Shown piece after piece: positions 23,756-36,889 of a stretch of DNA of 64,000 nt. The translations under genes were made by a program, and so were the position numbers. Position 1 is the first letter of the stretch; the number at the start of each line of letters is the position of its first letter. This stretch comes from Vespa crabro (Eukaryota; Arthropoda; Insecta; Hymenoptera; Vespidae), in assembly GCF_910589235.1 (NCBI RefSeq), contig NC_060972.1:3966899-4030898 (forward strand). Reading direction: 5' to 3'. The notes below the pieces were generated by a model. The model saw only the letters and a list, made by a program, of their open reading frames with translations. It was not told where the DNA came from and ran no database searches.

Positions 23756-24420
23756 TTATTCTTTAATACTACGAAGAATATTTTGTATTCTATTTAATAT
23801 AATTGTATTAGTAGATATACAATGTTCTGCATCATATGGTGGTTTTATAGAAACACTGTCTTCAATATATAAAATATCATTGGTATCTGTAACTGGAAAT
23901 CTATTTTCTAATAAATATTGTTTCACAATATTTTTTCTTTTTATAATATCTGCTAAAGAAAGTTGATTGATTGACACTTGGAATAACTCTGGTAAAGGTG
24001 TTTCTGTTTGTGTAGTTAATTCAATATTTTTTATTGCATGTCCAAATACTATTTGTAAATTTTGATGATCATCTTCTTTAATTTGTAAAAGTACTATGCT
24101 ATAAAAAAATGTTACAATGAAAAAATTTTATTGGCTAATATTTATTATGATTCGAAATGTATTCTATGAATAACTACTACTACTACATAAAATTCTAAAG
24201 AAAATAAATATGAAGACAATTAAATAATAAATATATATAAATTGTTTTACCTTTCTGAAACTGGATCTACTGTATACACAATACCAGTATGTATACTTCC
24301 ATTGTCTGTAGTAACTTTGGCTTCTTTTCCTACATAACTCTTGAAAAGTAAAGGATTATTTTTATATATACTATGAGAAAATTTGTTTGAATCTTCTTCT
24401 GTGGAACACATATCAACCAT
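23756..24420 (-). CDS. Gemin6: Gem-associated protein 6 (Gemin6), two exons
   Basis: Component of the SMN complex, which loads Sm proteins onto spliceosomal snRNAs; with Gemin7 it forms an Sm-like dimer. Exon 1 is 24251-24420 (minus) with its ATG at 24418-24420; exon 2 is 23756-24098. The splice is AG|GTAAAA to TATAG|C, phase 2, giving 170 residues against about 167 in human. The N-terminal half has the Sm-fold pattern: KSYVGKEAKVTTDNGSIHTG, VYTVDPVSESIVL, then FGHAIKNIE. The C-terminal half has the family signature IKPPYDAEHCISTNTIILNRIQ, corresponding to PPYGPENC...NEIILSRVQ in vertebrates. It is convergent with SPTLC2 and its 5' end faces the 3' end of Stim. Gemin6 has been considered lost or highly diverged in some insects, so a clear copy is useful. 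Confidence 0.88.
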
Positions 24421-26237
24421 GATTGTACTATATATTCGTTAACCTCTACACTGTGTAATTTATAATTTCTCCTAAAATTATATTTTTATTTACTTTTTAT
24501 TAAAACGTGAATTAATTGCATCTAATCATATTAAGAGATTATAATTTTTAACAATAAACTTATCCAATAACTTTACTCCTAACATGACAAATCTAATTGG
24601 GATATGAGAATTTAAAAAAATATCATTAAGAGCGACAGCTGTAATCGATGATGCTGCCATCTGCATCGACATTTACATACCCGCGAAAATCAAATGACAA
24701 AGACCAAGTATAAATTAATATTTTAAATTTTGATCATTGCAATTATATTATTAAGCATAAAAATTATGAATTATATAATGAAATTGTCTTTTGCAGAATG
24801 TTATTCAATTTTAGTAATTACTTTTAATTCTGTTTACTCTAAATATTATCGGTATTCTACTATATTTCAATTTGTTACATATAGTATTGATCATTTAATA
24901 AAAGTGGGTTTGACCTAATAAGTAATCTGTATGGTTTTTTTTTATTTCTATCACTAATAATTTATTTTAAAACGGGAAATAACACGAAGTTAAGAGTAAA
25001 CAGGGTAACACATAACATATTAAATACATAGCAGCTGTTAAACAGAATTAGGATGTTACACCTCAAATATTTTCATGTAAGTAACATTTAAAGTTAAAGT
25101 CAAATCTCATGGAAGAGAATTTTGTTTGATATTCATATCTGAGCAAAAATACTCGTTTTTTTTTTCCCTTAAATTTAAACATTTGTATTATACTGATACA
25201 TTAATAATCATTTCTAAAATCATTGTATAAAAAGTACTTGTACATGACAGAGAATAACAGATCACATTAGGAACAATAATGTCATTGTGAAATAAAATAT
25301 ACTATTTATAATTATTTAAATTGCTTGCATTATTATTATCATTTCAGAAATATTTTAATTAATTAAAATTTATTGGAAAAATATTTCCAACATTTTAAAA
25401 ACTGTTTGTACATATATTGTCATTCTGAATTGATTTTCTTTATGTAAAAATCTATTTTGATCAGACATTGAATACTTTTCACAGTGGTATTTGAAAAATA
25501 ATTCTATGGCTACAGAAAACGCTTGGCGAATAGGACAGAAGGAATACCAAACGTTTTAAGTAACAATGTTGGACATTTAAATAACAGCGCGATATATATT
25601 ATTTTCTAATAATGTGACATTCTTATATATATATATATATATACTAATAATAGTATATTGCAGAAAAATATGAAATTCTAATCACTTTAACATTGATCTT
25701 GTTATGGAAAGGAATAAATCGAAATTTGTGAGTTATCTGAATGACTTAATTATATGACAATGAAATTAACAGAACGTCTAATACACAATATAGGCCAAAG
25801 GATAATCGCACCTTACACGTCTTGGCTGCACTCCATCTCTGCTAATCACAACTATGCACACTTGCAACTGGAATTATCAAGCAGATAAAGCGCTGCCAAT
25901 GGGCTGCTTCACTCTTTGGTCTGATGAGAAAAATGAATTGTCGATGCATTGAAAACATCGTAAGTTGACAGTATGTCCGACTCTGCATAAATATATTTTT
26001 CATATTTTTCAATCACGATATACAGACTATGCACGTACGCTTATTTAAAAAGGTTTCTTCACTGGAGTTCGGACATGGATATCCTGCCGGTAAGGCCACT
26101 ACATACACCGCACGCGAAACTATACCTAAGAAGATAGGCACATACACAATATATTACCTAATTATAATTTTTAAGTGCATGTCTGGGATATGTCTTGAAT
26201 TAATTTGTAACATATTTGATTCTGGGACTATTGAACA
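24421..26237. other. Gemin6 upstream region and probable Stim 3' UTR
   Basis: AT-rich, without a recognised frame. About 24.60-24.71 kb (GCGACAGCTGTAATCGATGATGCTGCC) is the most promoter-like stretch for Gemin6. The higher-complexity segment at about 25.48-26.2 kb, downstream of the Stim stop codon on the minus strand, is most simply Stim 3' UTR. An 83-codon plus-strand frame at 26029-26280 overlaps the Stim last exon antisense and is not credible as a protein. Confidence 0.4.
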
Positions 26238-28124
26238 TCACGTAATTTTAGTTTTATTCTTCCTGAATGCCGGAAAATGAAGTTTTCTGCGTCGACGTTT
26301 TAATTCTTCATTGTCAGCAGTCGAATTGGAATCTGTCGATAATGTTTCATCATCCATCGACATCACAGTGGGTAGTTCTTTAAATGGCCTTTTCGCTATG
26401 ACACCACGATAGCCCGATTTCTCAGACGTATCTAATGAGTTTTCCGAATATGAAGTCTTTGATAGGAATGATGAATTTGTTTTATCGTCAACTATGGCCA
26501 TGTTGGTTTCTTGGCTATATGATCGAATCATACCGGTCTTCTCTTTAATCGATGGTACCATAGTACTTTCTTCGTTGCCGTCGCCCAACGTAAAATGAAC
26601 AACTTCGGGTGGAGTGTCCTTACCTGTTTCACCACTCGACGAGTCAGGAGGTATAGATGATTCCTTCCAATTTATATTCTCCAATATACCTGTGAATAAT
26701 AATGCCGTATGGCATAACTTCTTACAATCAATTCACAAAATAACAATATCAAAACAAAGGGATAACTGTAAGATAACGCAGGTTCTTTAGTTGTAAATAT
26801 AACACAGGTTCTTTAGTTATCAATTTTAGTATTCTATTCTAATAAAGAGATATTATATATCTACAATCCACTTAATTTATCCATACAGTAATTTCATTTT
26901 ATAAAAATGACGTATGTGTGTATATATATATATATATATTTTTTTTTGTACATTTATAAATCAAATGTATATTGTACAAGAACAAAATAGAATTATGAGT
27001 AATAGTAAAAGAACAAACATTTGAATAACTTGAACTTTCAATACTACAGGTATTTATATAGTTCAAAATAATTAAAATATGATTTCTACGAAACGCACTA
27101 AAGGTACGTAGTACTTGCATGTTGAAACAAAATTAATCAGTCTAAGTTTTCATGCATCTCCATGTCTATCTTACCTGCAGCACCAGGAGACGATGATGTA
27201 TATATTGAACTTGTCTCGTCATCTAAATCATCTTGACTACTGAGTCGACCTAAAAATAATAAATAATAAATAAAATATAAGAATAAAAATTTTTTAATGG
27301 AAATATAATATATATGTAATATGTTATACATTTAATACCTCTTAATCCAAAACCTCTACCATTAGATGCTCCTCTGTATAATACAGTTTCTAAATAGTTC
27401 AAACCATTGTTATTAATTATGTTGAAACCACATAAAAGTTCAATTTGTTTCCAACGATGCACACGTTCTTGCAATTCAACTGTAACTTCGTTTAATGCTG
27501 TTCTTGCTTCGACTATACTTTTATCGACCTCGTCAATAGACTTTCCATGAGTAGAAACAAATGCTCCAACTAAACTCGATCGTTTTTTTCGTAATTTTTC
27601 GCACTAATAGATAAGGCATATTATTGACAAATAGTTGACATAAAGATGACATTTAATAATTCACTTACCGCTTCTCGTGCTTGTTGCAATTGTTTTTCGG
27701 CTGAAATCTTTTTCTTTGTATATGCTTTATTTTCAATTTCATGAGTCAATTGCAACCAATGTTGAAGGCCAGCAGGTGGCGACCAACATCTATCTTCTAG
27801 TTCACCTTCTGCTCTTTGTAATTCTACTTTTAACATCTGCAAATTTATATTGCAATATAAAACTTGAAATTAAATATTAAATTTTCATAAATATACATTG
27901 TTATTGTATTAACTTCAATTTCTGCTTTTAACTGTGAGACTTCAACATCAGAATATGAAGTATGTAATCCTAAACTGCCATCTTGTAAACGTTTTTCTAA
28001 ATTCTTTTTTTCAGTGGTCGCAGACTCCTGTTCCATTCTTGCTCTTTCTAATTCTTTCTACAAGCGATATAATACTATTAGAAATAATTATTTGGGCATA
28101 AGTATATTATATTAAATATATAAA

Positions 28125-28197
<73 letters not shown>

Positions 28198-28737
28198 AAG
28201 GTGTACCTGTAAATCTTCCAATGCAAGTTCCGCTTTATGTAAACTTTCCATATCTTTCATCATTCTATGCAAGTGCTTCTGTGAACTTTTTTTTTGTTGA
28301 TATACGTACCAGCACCCAATAAGTGCTCCAAATAATAACGTGATCAATATTAAATCTTTAATGCCATGTCCAGTATCTGTTGATATCATTGTCAAGAAGA
28401 AATAAAATATATTTCATGTTTATATATATATACATCTATATCTATCCAGCAATGTAATAGGAATATTACCTTTTGGAGGACCAAAAAGTACAACATCCAT
28501 TGCTTTCAAAGCAATTTTTTGCTTGTGTATGGGATCTTTAACTCCCAAAATATTACTAAGGTAGTGCATATTGTTGACAGCCAATCTAATGACATCAAAA
28601 AAGCAAATATATATATAATGTCTAAAATATTAATAATACACATGCAATTATGTTAATTTCTTTGTTATTGAATAGTTGTATATTTTTACAAAATATGTAA
28701 GTACAATCAATGGCATATTAAAATGAATTTTTAGTAA

Positions 28738-28784
<47 letters not shown>

Positions 28785-30397
28785 ATAAATAATAAAGCAT
28801 ATACTATCTCTATTTTTTTAAGAAAATATAAACATTATATTATAAATTCCGTGAACTTTTACAGATATAAAAGGTCTAAATCTAACAATAACATATATTC
28901 CTACAAATTAGGAATATTACAAAAAGTATAGGAAAATTGATAATAATATGAAGTAATTCCCTGATAAAAATATAAAGGTATACAAAACTTAAGAATAATT
29001 GTAGAATTGTATAGCTTTGAAATTTGTAATAAATTGAACCATGCATGTACTATATAATTAAAATAAAAACTAATTATACACCAAAAGATTGTCCTTTATA
29101 AATCAATGATTCTACCTTGTAATTCAAAACAGAAAGCAAAATGAAGAATATTAAAATATATCTATACTTCCTAAATATATATTATTCTTACCATTATCCT
29201 TTATTTTACATAGTTTTAAAATTTATTTAACTTACACAACAAATATTTGTCAATTTATGATTACAAATATTTTTTGTTGTATTATACTATATAAACTTGT
29301 TATTACATAAATTGAAGAAGTTCGCATCTTTTCTTCCAATACCTTTTGTCGTCCCTCTCTCGATGGAACAGTAATGGCTAATCACTATCTTATAATTTCA
29401 ATTAAATGATGATACTGTTACATATATTTATAATTCGGTTATATATATATTCATCACTTGGTACATAAAATTTGGTGATCTTTAAAGAAGTATTTTTAAT
29501 TTTACAACTCTTATACAAAGAACTTCTTTTATTTGCCTAATTATTTCTGACGTAGTGCCGAGAGAGTACAACTTCATCTTATTGATGATAAAAAAATATA
29601 CGTGCTATATATGATTTTATGATATTTTATGTAGAAACGTAAGTTTATTAAAAATTGTTCTTTATACGAATATTGTGCATAGTACACTTAAGAAATAATT
29701 TGTTTTAAATCCTAATTTGATACCATAATTTTTTAAACATCATTTGCATATCTTTCAGGATTTCATTGAATTATAGATTCATCGCTATAATTAACTTCGT
29801 TACATACCCCGATTACAAATGGCACAACCCATAGAGGAAGTCACTGTATTTTCCCATTTCTCAATTTTCTTCATATTGATGTAGAGAACCCGATCATATA
29901 AATTTGCCTCTTAGCCAGATCCATTAGTATTCCGTGGTACAGCCATGTATCCTTTAGATATTATAAGCAAGACTGAGAGTGTGTCTCAGGAATGCGTCTA
30001 AAAACATCAAAAGACTATGTCTAGGAAATATGTCGTCAAATAATATTGGCAAAAGTATCGACGGATTTGAGAGACTTGCTTTCTTTACTATAATAATCAA
30101 GAAAGGATTCTTTCATTGAATATGTACCATTTTTATAAAGAACATAATTGAAACACAAAGGAGTGTGAGTAAAAATAAACTGTTTGTTGCTTTTTATCCT
30201 TTACTCACCTCTCCTGCTATCTGTTATATAGCAAAGTTTTGTTTCATAACTAATAGTACTAATAATGAATCCAATGCTATAAAGCACGTGATAGTATTAC
30301 TAACAAAATTAATGAAAGATATTTATAAATAAAAAATAAAAAAAAAAAAAAATAAATAAAAAAAAATAATGCTGCTTTCTAACTTTCTCTTTCTGTT

Positions 30398-30428
<31 letters not shown>

Positions 30429-32812
30429 ATTAAATAAAAGCGCTTTTATAAAAATTCAACTACTAATCACTCTCCATGATTTATATTTTATGCATGAACA
30501 ATGTCCTTAAAAAATCTCAGATTATTAGAAGTTCAACCGAATACATTGTACATATTATGTAACAGTATCACATATATAAGCTTCAAAGGAGAGATTGAAA
30601 CTAAAAAATTTTTCTATCATAGCCATGTATTCCAAGGAAGGGCAGATTATATATCTGCTACTATTGTATTGCTAAGTAGGTGGAAGAAAAGATACGGCAG
30701 TTGAACATTTCTGGTTAAAAATTTGTTTTACTCCTAAAAAAAAGTCAAAATATAACATGAAACTATAATGTAATATCTTACACATATATAATCAAACAAT
30801 GAATATTCTTTCAATAATATAAAACATTTTTTCAATTTATATTTTTAATCTGATTTCAAAATCTTTAAATTTAATTTTGCAATGGGAATTACTCAACGCA
30901 TTATTTCTTAATATAATTACAATCTTTTATTATATTAATTAACCAAAAAAATAATGCTAATTATGAAAGAAAAACATGAGTTAAAATAATGAATAAAATA
31001 ATGAATAATATTATCAATACTAATTGATATAAGAATATGAACAAATCATAATGATATTTTTACACTCACTTCATACATAAGTTTTAATAACTCTGTTTGA
31101 TGAATATTTTAATAAATGACAATGATACATTTTTTATTAAGAAAATGATGAAAGCAGAAAAATTTGTTATGGAATTTTGAATTCCTACGCGTTTAATGCT
31201 TATAAGTAATTATACTACCTTGGCAATGTAGCACCAGTCACACGATGTTGTATAAATGTAGGTACATACTGAGGAAGCTCAACATTTGTAGTCAACCATT
31301 CTGATGTTTGTTCTATAGTCCAATTATGAACCTAATTAGAAAGTTGTTATTATAAATGGTATTCCTACAAATATAATATGCATATTCGATTATAGAATAT
31401 AAAGTAAATAATATTGCATATTCATACCTCCGATCTTAGCCAAGCCTCCCAAAGTTCACGTACACTAATATGCATATCATCATTATGATGAAAAGCTCTT
31501 TGTCTTCTCTCATAACCAGCTTCATATTGTAATTCTTCTCTTAAAAACTGTCACAGATAAGCATGTTTAAATATATACTTTGACTATACATTAAATTATG
31601 AATAAAAATATATATAAGTAATACATCATCTTACATCGTCTGATTCTGATAGATCTATATTTCCATTAGCATCGTCGTCTAACTGACTATGCAATAATTT
31701 AATTGCTTCTAAACCCAGTCGATCTTGAGTAGCCATTCTTAAACAAGTTATATCATCGTTGCAAGTTTCAGTAGCTGTAAGAAATTTTTTATATCCTATC
31801 ATCCATTTATCAATTTGAAAATAAAAAGAAGAAAAAAAGAAAAAAAAAAAAAAAAGGAGAAATTAGTAAACATGATCAAAACAAACAATGTAACATTAGT
31901 GTTGGATAAAAAAATGAATATACCTATGTTAAAAAAATGCTAGCAAGTATTATGTCGCCACTAAGTCAATTACAGTGTGACAAGGTCATCAAGATACTAT
32001 GATTCTTCGTAATAATGATGTACATCAATGACTTAAATAGTACTACCCAAGCTAGAAGCAATTACAAGAAATAATAAATATTCATGTATTGTTATGAATG
32101 GTGTCGAGTATTGTGTATGAATATTTTTTTACATTTACAAATTCACATTAAAATATTGACAATAGATATAGTAGAGGATAAATGAGAAATAAAAGAAAAA
32201 AAAAAAAAAAAAGAAAAAAAAATTTCGAGTATAATAAAATTGTATAATTAATACATATGCATGCACTAGCAGTTATTATTCTTAGAGTTATTTCTTTAGA
32301 ATTTCTCGAATCTGCAGACGATTCCGCTGTTATACTGAATCATTAAGTACATATATTTAAACGTGAATAATTGGGAGAATGCCTAATCTAAAATACAACG
32401 AACGTATACACCTATATTCTTTCATTACGTATGTAACATTTTATATTATACACGACAGTTATTTTAATTATTTTAAGGATATTAGAGGTAAGATTAATAA
32501 TTGAAATTTGTCATGCTGTAACAATGAATGTTTTAGCGTTGGCGTTAGATAAAAAAGAATAATAAAAATGAAGCAGAACGTCCAGATCAAAACAAGAAAC
32601 TTACTCGGCTCGTGAAGAACGACTTGTGCCAAACCATCGGCAAGAGATGCTGTAAAAGTTGGCGTTTTTGAGTGGGAGCTACTGGAAGCCCCGGTTTGAA
32701 TGTGCGTATTTGGATCTAAAGCTCCGCCACTTGCCGATATAATATCACAACACCAATACAATAATTGAACACTAATCAGTACAATAACATCAGCGTCCAC
32801 GACCCCTCGCAT
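26238..32812 (-). CDS. Stim: Stromal interaction molecule (Stim), eleven coding exons
   Basis: Single-pass ER calcium sensor that opens Orai channels on store depletion. Minus-strand exons, 5' to 3': 32605-32812, 31635-31774, 31428-31547, 31219-31331, 28470-28585, 28207-28376, 27914-28057, 27669-27836, 27339-27603, 27175-27249, 26238-26689; 656 residues. Domains: signal peptide about 1-30; canonical EF-hand loop DDDANGNIDLSE (102-113); hidden EF-hand; SAM domain from VHNWTIEQTSEW to VVLFGPPK (about 157-232); membrane helix about 240-258; coiled coil 1 from KKSSQKHLHRMMKDME; CAD/SOAR from about 345 to 455 (CWSPPAGLQHWLQLTHEIE, LRKKRSSLVGAF, ERVHRWKQIELLCGF). The polybasic tail RRRRKLHFPAFRKNK fits phosphoinositide binding. 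All joins keep phase. Intron 4 is 2.6 kb. The donor after exon 7 (GAA|GTTAAT) is weak. Tandem upstream of Ral on the same strand is incidental. Confidence 0.96.
28124..28197. repeat. (ATT)n array beside a Stim splice donor
   Basis: About 24 ATT/AAT triplets in Stim intron 6. On the coding (minus) strand the intron begins GTACACCTTTATAATAATAAT, so the array starts about ten bases after the exon 6 boundary at 28207. Confidence 0.97.
28738..28775. repeat. (AT)n microsatellite in Stim intron 4
   Basis: Pure AT run followed by a short GT run. Confidence 0.95.
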
Positions 32813-34196
32813 TTTAGGTTAACTTCGTCTTATTATTAAATATGTATCTCACACCAAGCTTTATCTAGCCTTTGTATATAAATATCAAAACTTTATTAAT
32901 CCCCTGTGTCCCGTCTAATTCCGACGCGCGGTCGTGAATGTGCTCAAAATTACAATTATCACAACCGGGATGTTGGCATCGTTCGGAGATGATGATGATG
33001 ATGATGATGATGATTTGTTGAGTACGTTGCCACAAGTGCAATCGATTATACGTTATTAAACTAACTTCATCACAAGTGATATATCCGATACGTTTATATA
33101 TCTACAAAATCACTTCTCATTTAAGTACCCGTATTATTTTATAAATTAAGTATATACCGCGTGTCCCTGAATAAAATATTCTTTCTCAAGGCTATTGTAC
33201 ATACGCTCCTTCACTTATCGCCACTACACCAAGATGCGATTTTAAACTTGCGGATTGGTACCACATATGGCTACTTCAGATAATTCCAACACCTGCTGCT
33301 ACTTTGGTAATTGCCAGGATTCCACTGCGTATCGTTCCTTAAGAAATAACAAATATATATCGGGAATTAGTTTGAATTTAATTAAACAACGAGGATTAAT
33401 TACAAGCAAAAGATTAAACGCAATGTTTATTTAAGAAATTGAAAAATATATCATTTTTTATAATCGTACATTTATCGCTCAGTTATATTAGCCATCTTAG
33501 GTAAGTATGATGTTTTTTTTTTTTTTTTTTTTTTTTTACTAGAGAAAGTGACCACATTGAAATATTTTTATAAATTGAACGTTTAAGAGCGCCCTCTTTG
33601 ACAAATTATTACCCAAAACATGCGCATGAAAGAGCGCGCGTGATAATTTGCGTATATTGTATTTACATCATGAGAACGATGTAATATATTAGTCATCACG
33701 AAATACTTTATATATATACACATACATACATACATACATATATATATATGTCCTCTTCGTGTGTTCTATAATTATAATTTAGCTATACGTCGTATTCCTC
33801 AATATTTTCTTTATATGTGTTAACCATTGTTTTGAACTAGCATACTAGTCAGGAATGCAATATAAAAAAAACAAAAATTACCATAGTTTTAAATAGATTT
33901 AAAAAGTACATTTGAAATTTATATTTTTTTACAATTATGTATGAACACAGGTTTATAAGAAAAGATAGGAAGTAGACATTTAAACATAGGAAGTATATAT
34001 TTAATTTACTAAAATTAAATATTAAAAAACATTTTATCATGAATTCATAACTCATTCATGTACTTTCTTGAGTTATTGTATAGCAAAGGTCATTTGATGC
34101 AATAAAGTAAGTCATATTAATTGAATGCTCATCTGGCTTTTGATTTCCAATATGATATCTTAAGTAATGCGCATTAATCTTCTATATCTGTGCTTA

Positions 34197-34262
<66 letters not shown>

Positions 34263-35541
34263 TTACCATATATATATAGAAAGAGAGCACATTACCTATT
34301 ATAAGCATACAAATTATTATTTAATTGTTAGATGAATTCAGTTCTTTTACATAAATATATATATATATATATATATACATATATATACATATATATACAT
34401 ATATATGTAATAAGACAATTACATCAAACGATCAGTCCATAAATATTATCAACTAAAATTTTATTGGTCATAAATAATAAGCATAAAGTTAACTTCAATT
34501 TTAACACTTATGAGATAAAACACTTGATCGTAATACCAATGAAAACAATTTTCTTAACTTACGAGTACTGTAATTAAAATTGTGGCAAAATTTTGCGATT
34601 ATTCGTTGTACGAGTAAAGTTACATAGCAACCCTTTTAAAAACAGGCACCACTCATAATACGTGTGCATGTGTTTTTCCTTCGTTTTTACTTCCGATCAA
34701 AGTTATATTGGACCTTTATCTCAAAATGAGCGATATCTTCATTATCGCATAATGACATAATGGATAAATGTGATAAAATTATGATAAAGCTTTTGTATTG
34801 TAATGAAAAATGTATTGTGATAAAATAATGATAATAGCATTATAACTTAATACATAACTATACATTATAGGAAACGAATATGCTATAAAAACAAAATCTT
34901 CATTTTAATTTTGACCTTAAGTATTTCACTAGCTGCCAGATTTTTTGTATATAATGGCAATAATAATACAGAAAAAAAAAAAAAAATATGCAATTTAATT
35001 CATAATATTCTTAGAACAAGAAGACGTCAAATTTTGCTAAGCATTAATGGGTTAATGTTTCAAGATATGCTTGCAATTATGAAAAATGCTTATTTGCAAA
35101 TGTGTACATACTGTCAAGTATTACTATTACTTCCTCATTTATCTTTCCCACTTGATAGAAAACTACTTATAAGAGTCTTCTAGCCAAACAAATTCTACGA
35201 TCTATTAATTATATTGCAAACCTTTCAAGATAGGAACTATGTCTCTTAATAAGGTCAAGTTGTCGTAACACTCTTCAGTATTAGAGTATAATTATAAGCC
35301 TATCTACGTTTTGCTAAAGCTTGATACACATTCAGTAGTTTCTTAACATTTTAATAGGTGATAAAGATTATAATAAAAATTATAAATTGTCATATTACTG
35401 TGTAAAGTGTCACAAAATGTATATAAATACTGTTCTTTTATGCATGTTTCAGAAATTGGGCGTTAGATATAAGCTATATACTTTTCTTTTCTTTCTTTCT
35501 TTCTTTTCTTTTTCTTTTGTTTTGTTTTTTTTTTTACTTTG
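32813..35541. other. Stim upstream region and Ral 3' flank
   Basis: About 32.88-33.25 kb is the least AT-rich part (TTCCGACGCGCGGTCGTG) and probably holds the Stim promoter and 5' UTR, with a (GAT)n run at about 32986-33012. About 33.5-35.4 kb is AT-rich, with a T tract at 33512-33537 and long (AT)n at 34199-34252 and 34355-34376. A minus-strand ATTAAA near 35350-35356 could polyadenylate the distal Ral transcript. The 90-codon frame at 34911-35183 has no recognisable domain. Confidence 0.45.
34199..34252. repeat. (AT)n microsatellite
   Basis: About 27 AT units, among the longest pure AT runs in the window. Confidence 0.95.
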
Positions 35542-35646
35542 TTAGAGCAAGATGCAGCACTTTGTCTTTTTCTTACGTTCATCCCCATCCACTTGATTTT
35601 CTTGCGCTTTACGAGCAGCTATTGCCCGCATTAAATCAAAAAATAC
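35542..35646 (-). CDS. Ral: Ral alternative distal last exon (CILL-terminated)
   Basis: The acceptor TTTATTACAG at 35647-35656 is followed, in the same phase 0 as the regular last exon, by VFFDLMRAIAARKAQ, then a charged linker, KKKTKCCILL and a TAA stop (35542-35544). It encodes 34 residues that can replace the 38 of the exon at 36890-37006. Joined to exons 1-3 it gives a 197-residue Ral. It keeps the conserved VFFDLMR helix, a polybasic stretch and a geranylgeranyl-type CAAX box (CILL) with an extra Cys just before it that would survive CAAX processing. The parallel structure argues for a real duplicated exon rather than a pseudo-exon, since no stop or frameshift has accumulated. Expression is not shown by the sequence. 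Confidence 0.82.
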   Translation of the reverse strand, partial: VFFDLMRAIAARKAQENQVDGDERKKKTKCCILL

Positions 35647-36889
35647 CTGTAATAAATGAAAATAATATTCATATCTTATTATATTGTTTTTCGTACATTA
35701 TACATATATTAATACTGAAATCGAAATTATTAGAATTTTGTCAGAAAACATTAGAATATTATATTGTTATACACTTCAGTAATTTTATATTCTTAATCTC
35801 TTGTAATTTATTTGATAGAATTATTTTCAATTCTATTGTTCTGTCTAAAAATTGGGATCTCGTTGATTGCTAAAAAAAAATAATTTATAATTGAGATTTT
35901 ATTAACAAAATCCATTAGGAAATACTGAATGGTTCCTTGAATTGTCAACAAAAAATTGTTTATTGCGATAAATAAAGATATGGTACACGGATTTGTTTCA
36001 TGCAATGAAAAATGTGACAGGAATTGGAAAGCATAAAAGCCATAGAGTAAATACAACAGAGGGTATTAAAATATTGAACAGCTAATCAAACATTATCAAT
36101 TAACAGAAGAATAATTATGGAATATAAATATAAATTTGAAATTACTATGTTTTAAAAGGAAAAAGAATAAATTTATATATATTATAGTGAGAGCAGAAAC
36201 CTAATATATGTTCTACATATTATATTGCAAGTATGCTATATAAATAGATATTTTTTTTCAAGCACATCAAATCTAGGCCTTGTGAAACAAAACATAGAAC
36301 TACAGGATTAGTGCAATAGCATGTCATTTTATGCCAATATATATATTATCATAATACTTAGAAAAGCAAAGTGCACACATTCTACTATAAATCTAATTAA
36401 GGCCTTGCACGACATCAATGTAATTATATTTTGTTATATCATATGTTTCATATATCATTTTTAAAGAAATGGCGGCATATGTTGTTGAAAAATTAGACAT
36501 GTCTAACAAAAAATTATTTTTTATGTTTCTCTTACATTATTTTCACAGACACATAAAATTATCTAACTTATCATTTTATTATCACTTATATATGTGTAAT
36601 CAAATTTTAAATATTTTTTCTTTTCTTTCTTTCTTTCTTTTTTTTTTTTTTTTTTTTGATTCAATTTACAAACGTAATGTATAAGAAAACAAAGTTGAGA
36701 GTATTAATATTAATATACAGAATGATGATAACATTAAATATCATTTTTAATTATCTTCAACATATCTTATTTTTCGAATATAACTGCACAAAGGCATATT
36801 TATAAATTTCTTTTATAAATTATCTATAATATTGTTCATTTTGATTTTTTCTCAAACTTAAAAAAAGCGCTGTGAAAAAAATAGCAAAC

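Noticed and set aside
26029..26280. 83-codon plus frame overlapping the Stim last exon
   Set aside because: Antisense to conserved Stim coding sequence and probable 3' UTR, no recognised domain.
30501..30704. 67-codon plus-strand frame inside Stim intron 4
   Set aside because: No recognisable motif, AT-rich composition like the intron, no promoter or splice context.
34911..35183. 90-codon plus-strand frame between Stim and Ral
   Set aside because: Lies in probable Ral 3' flank, contains an A tract, starts with a non-ATG-like context and shows no domain.
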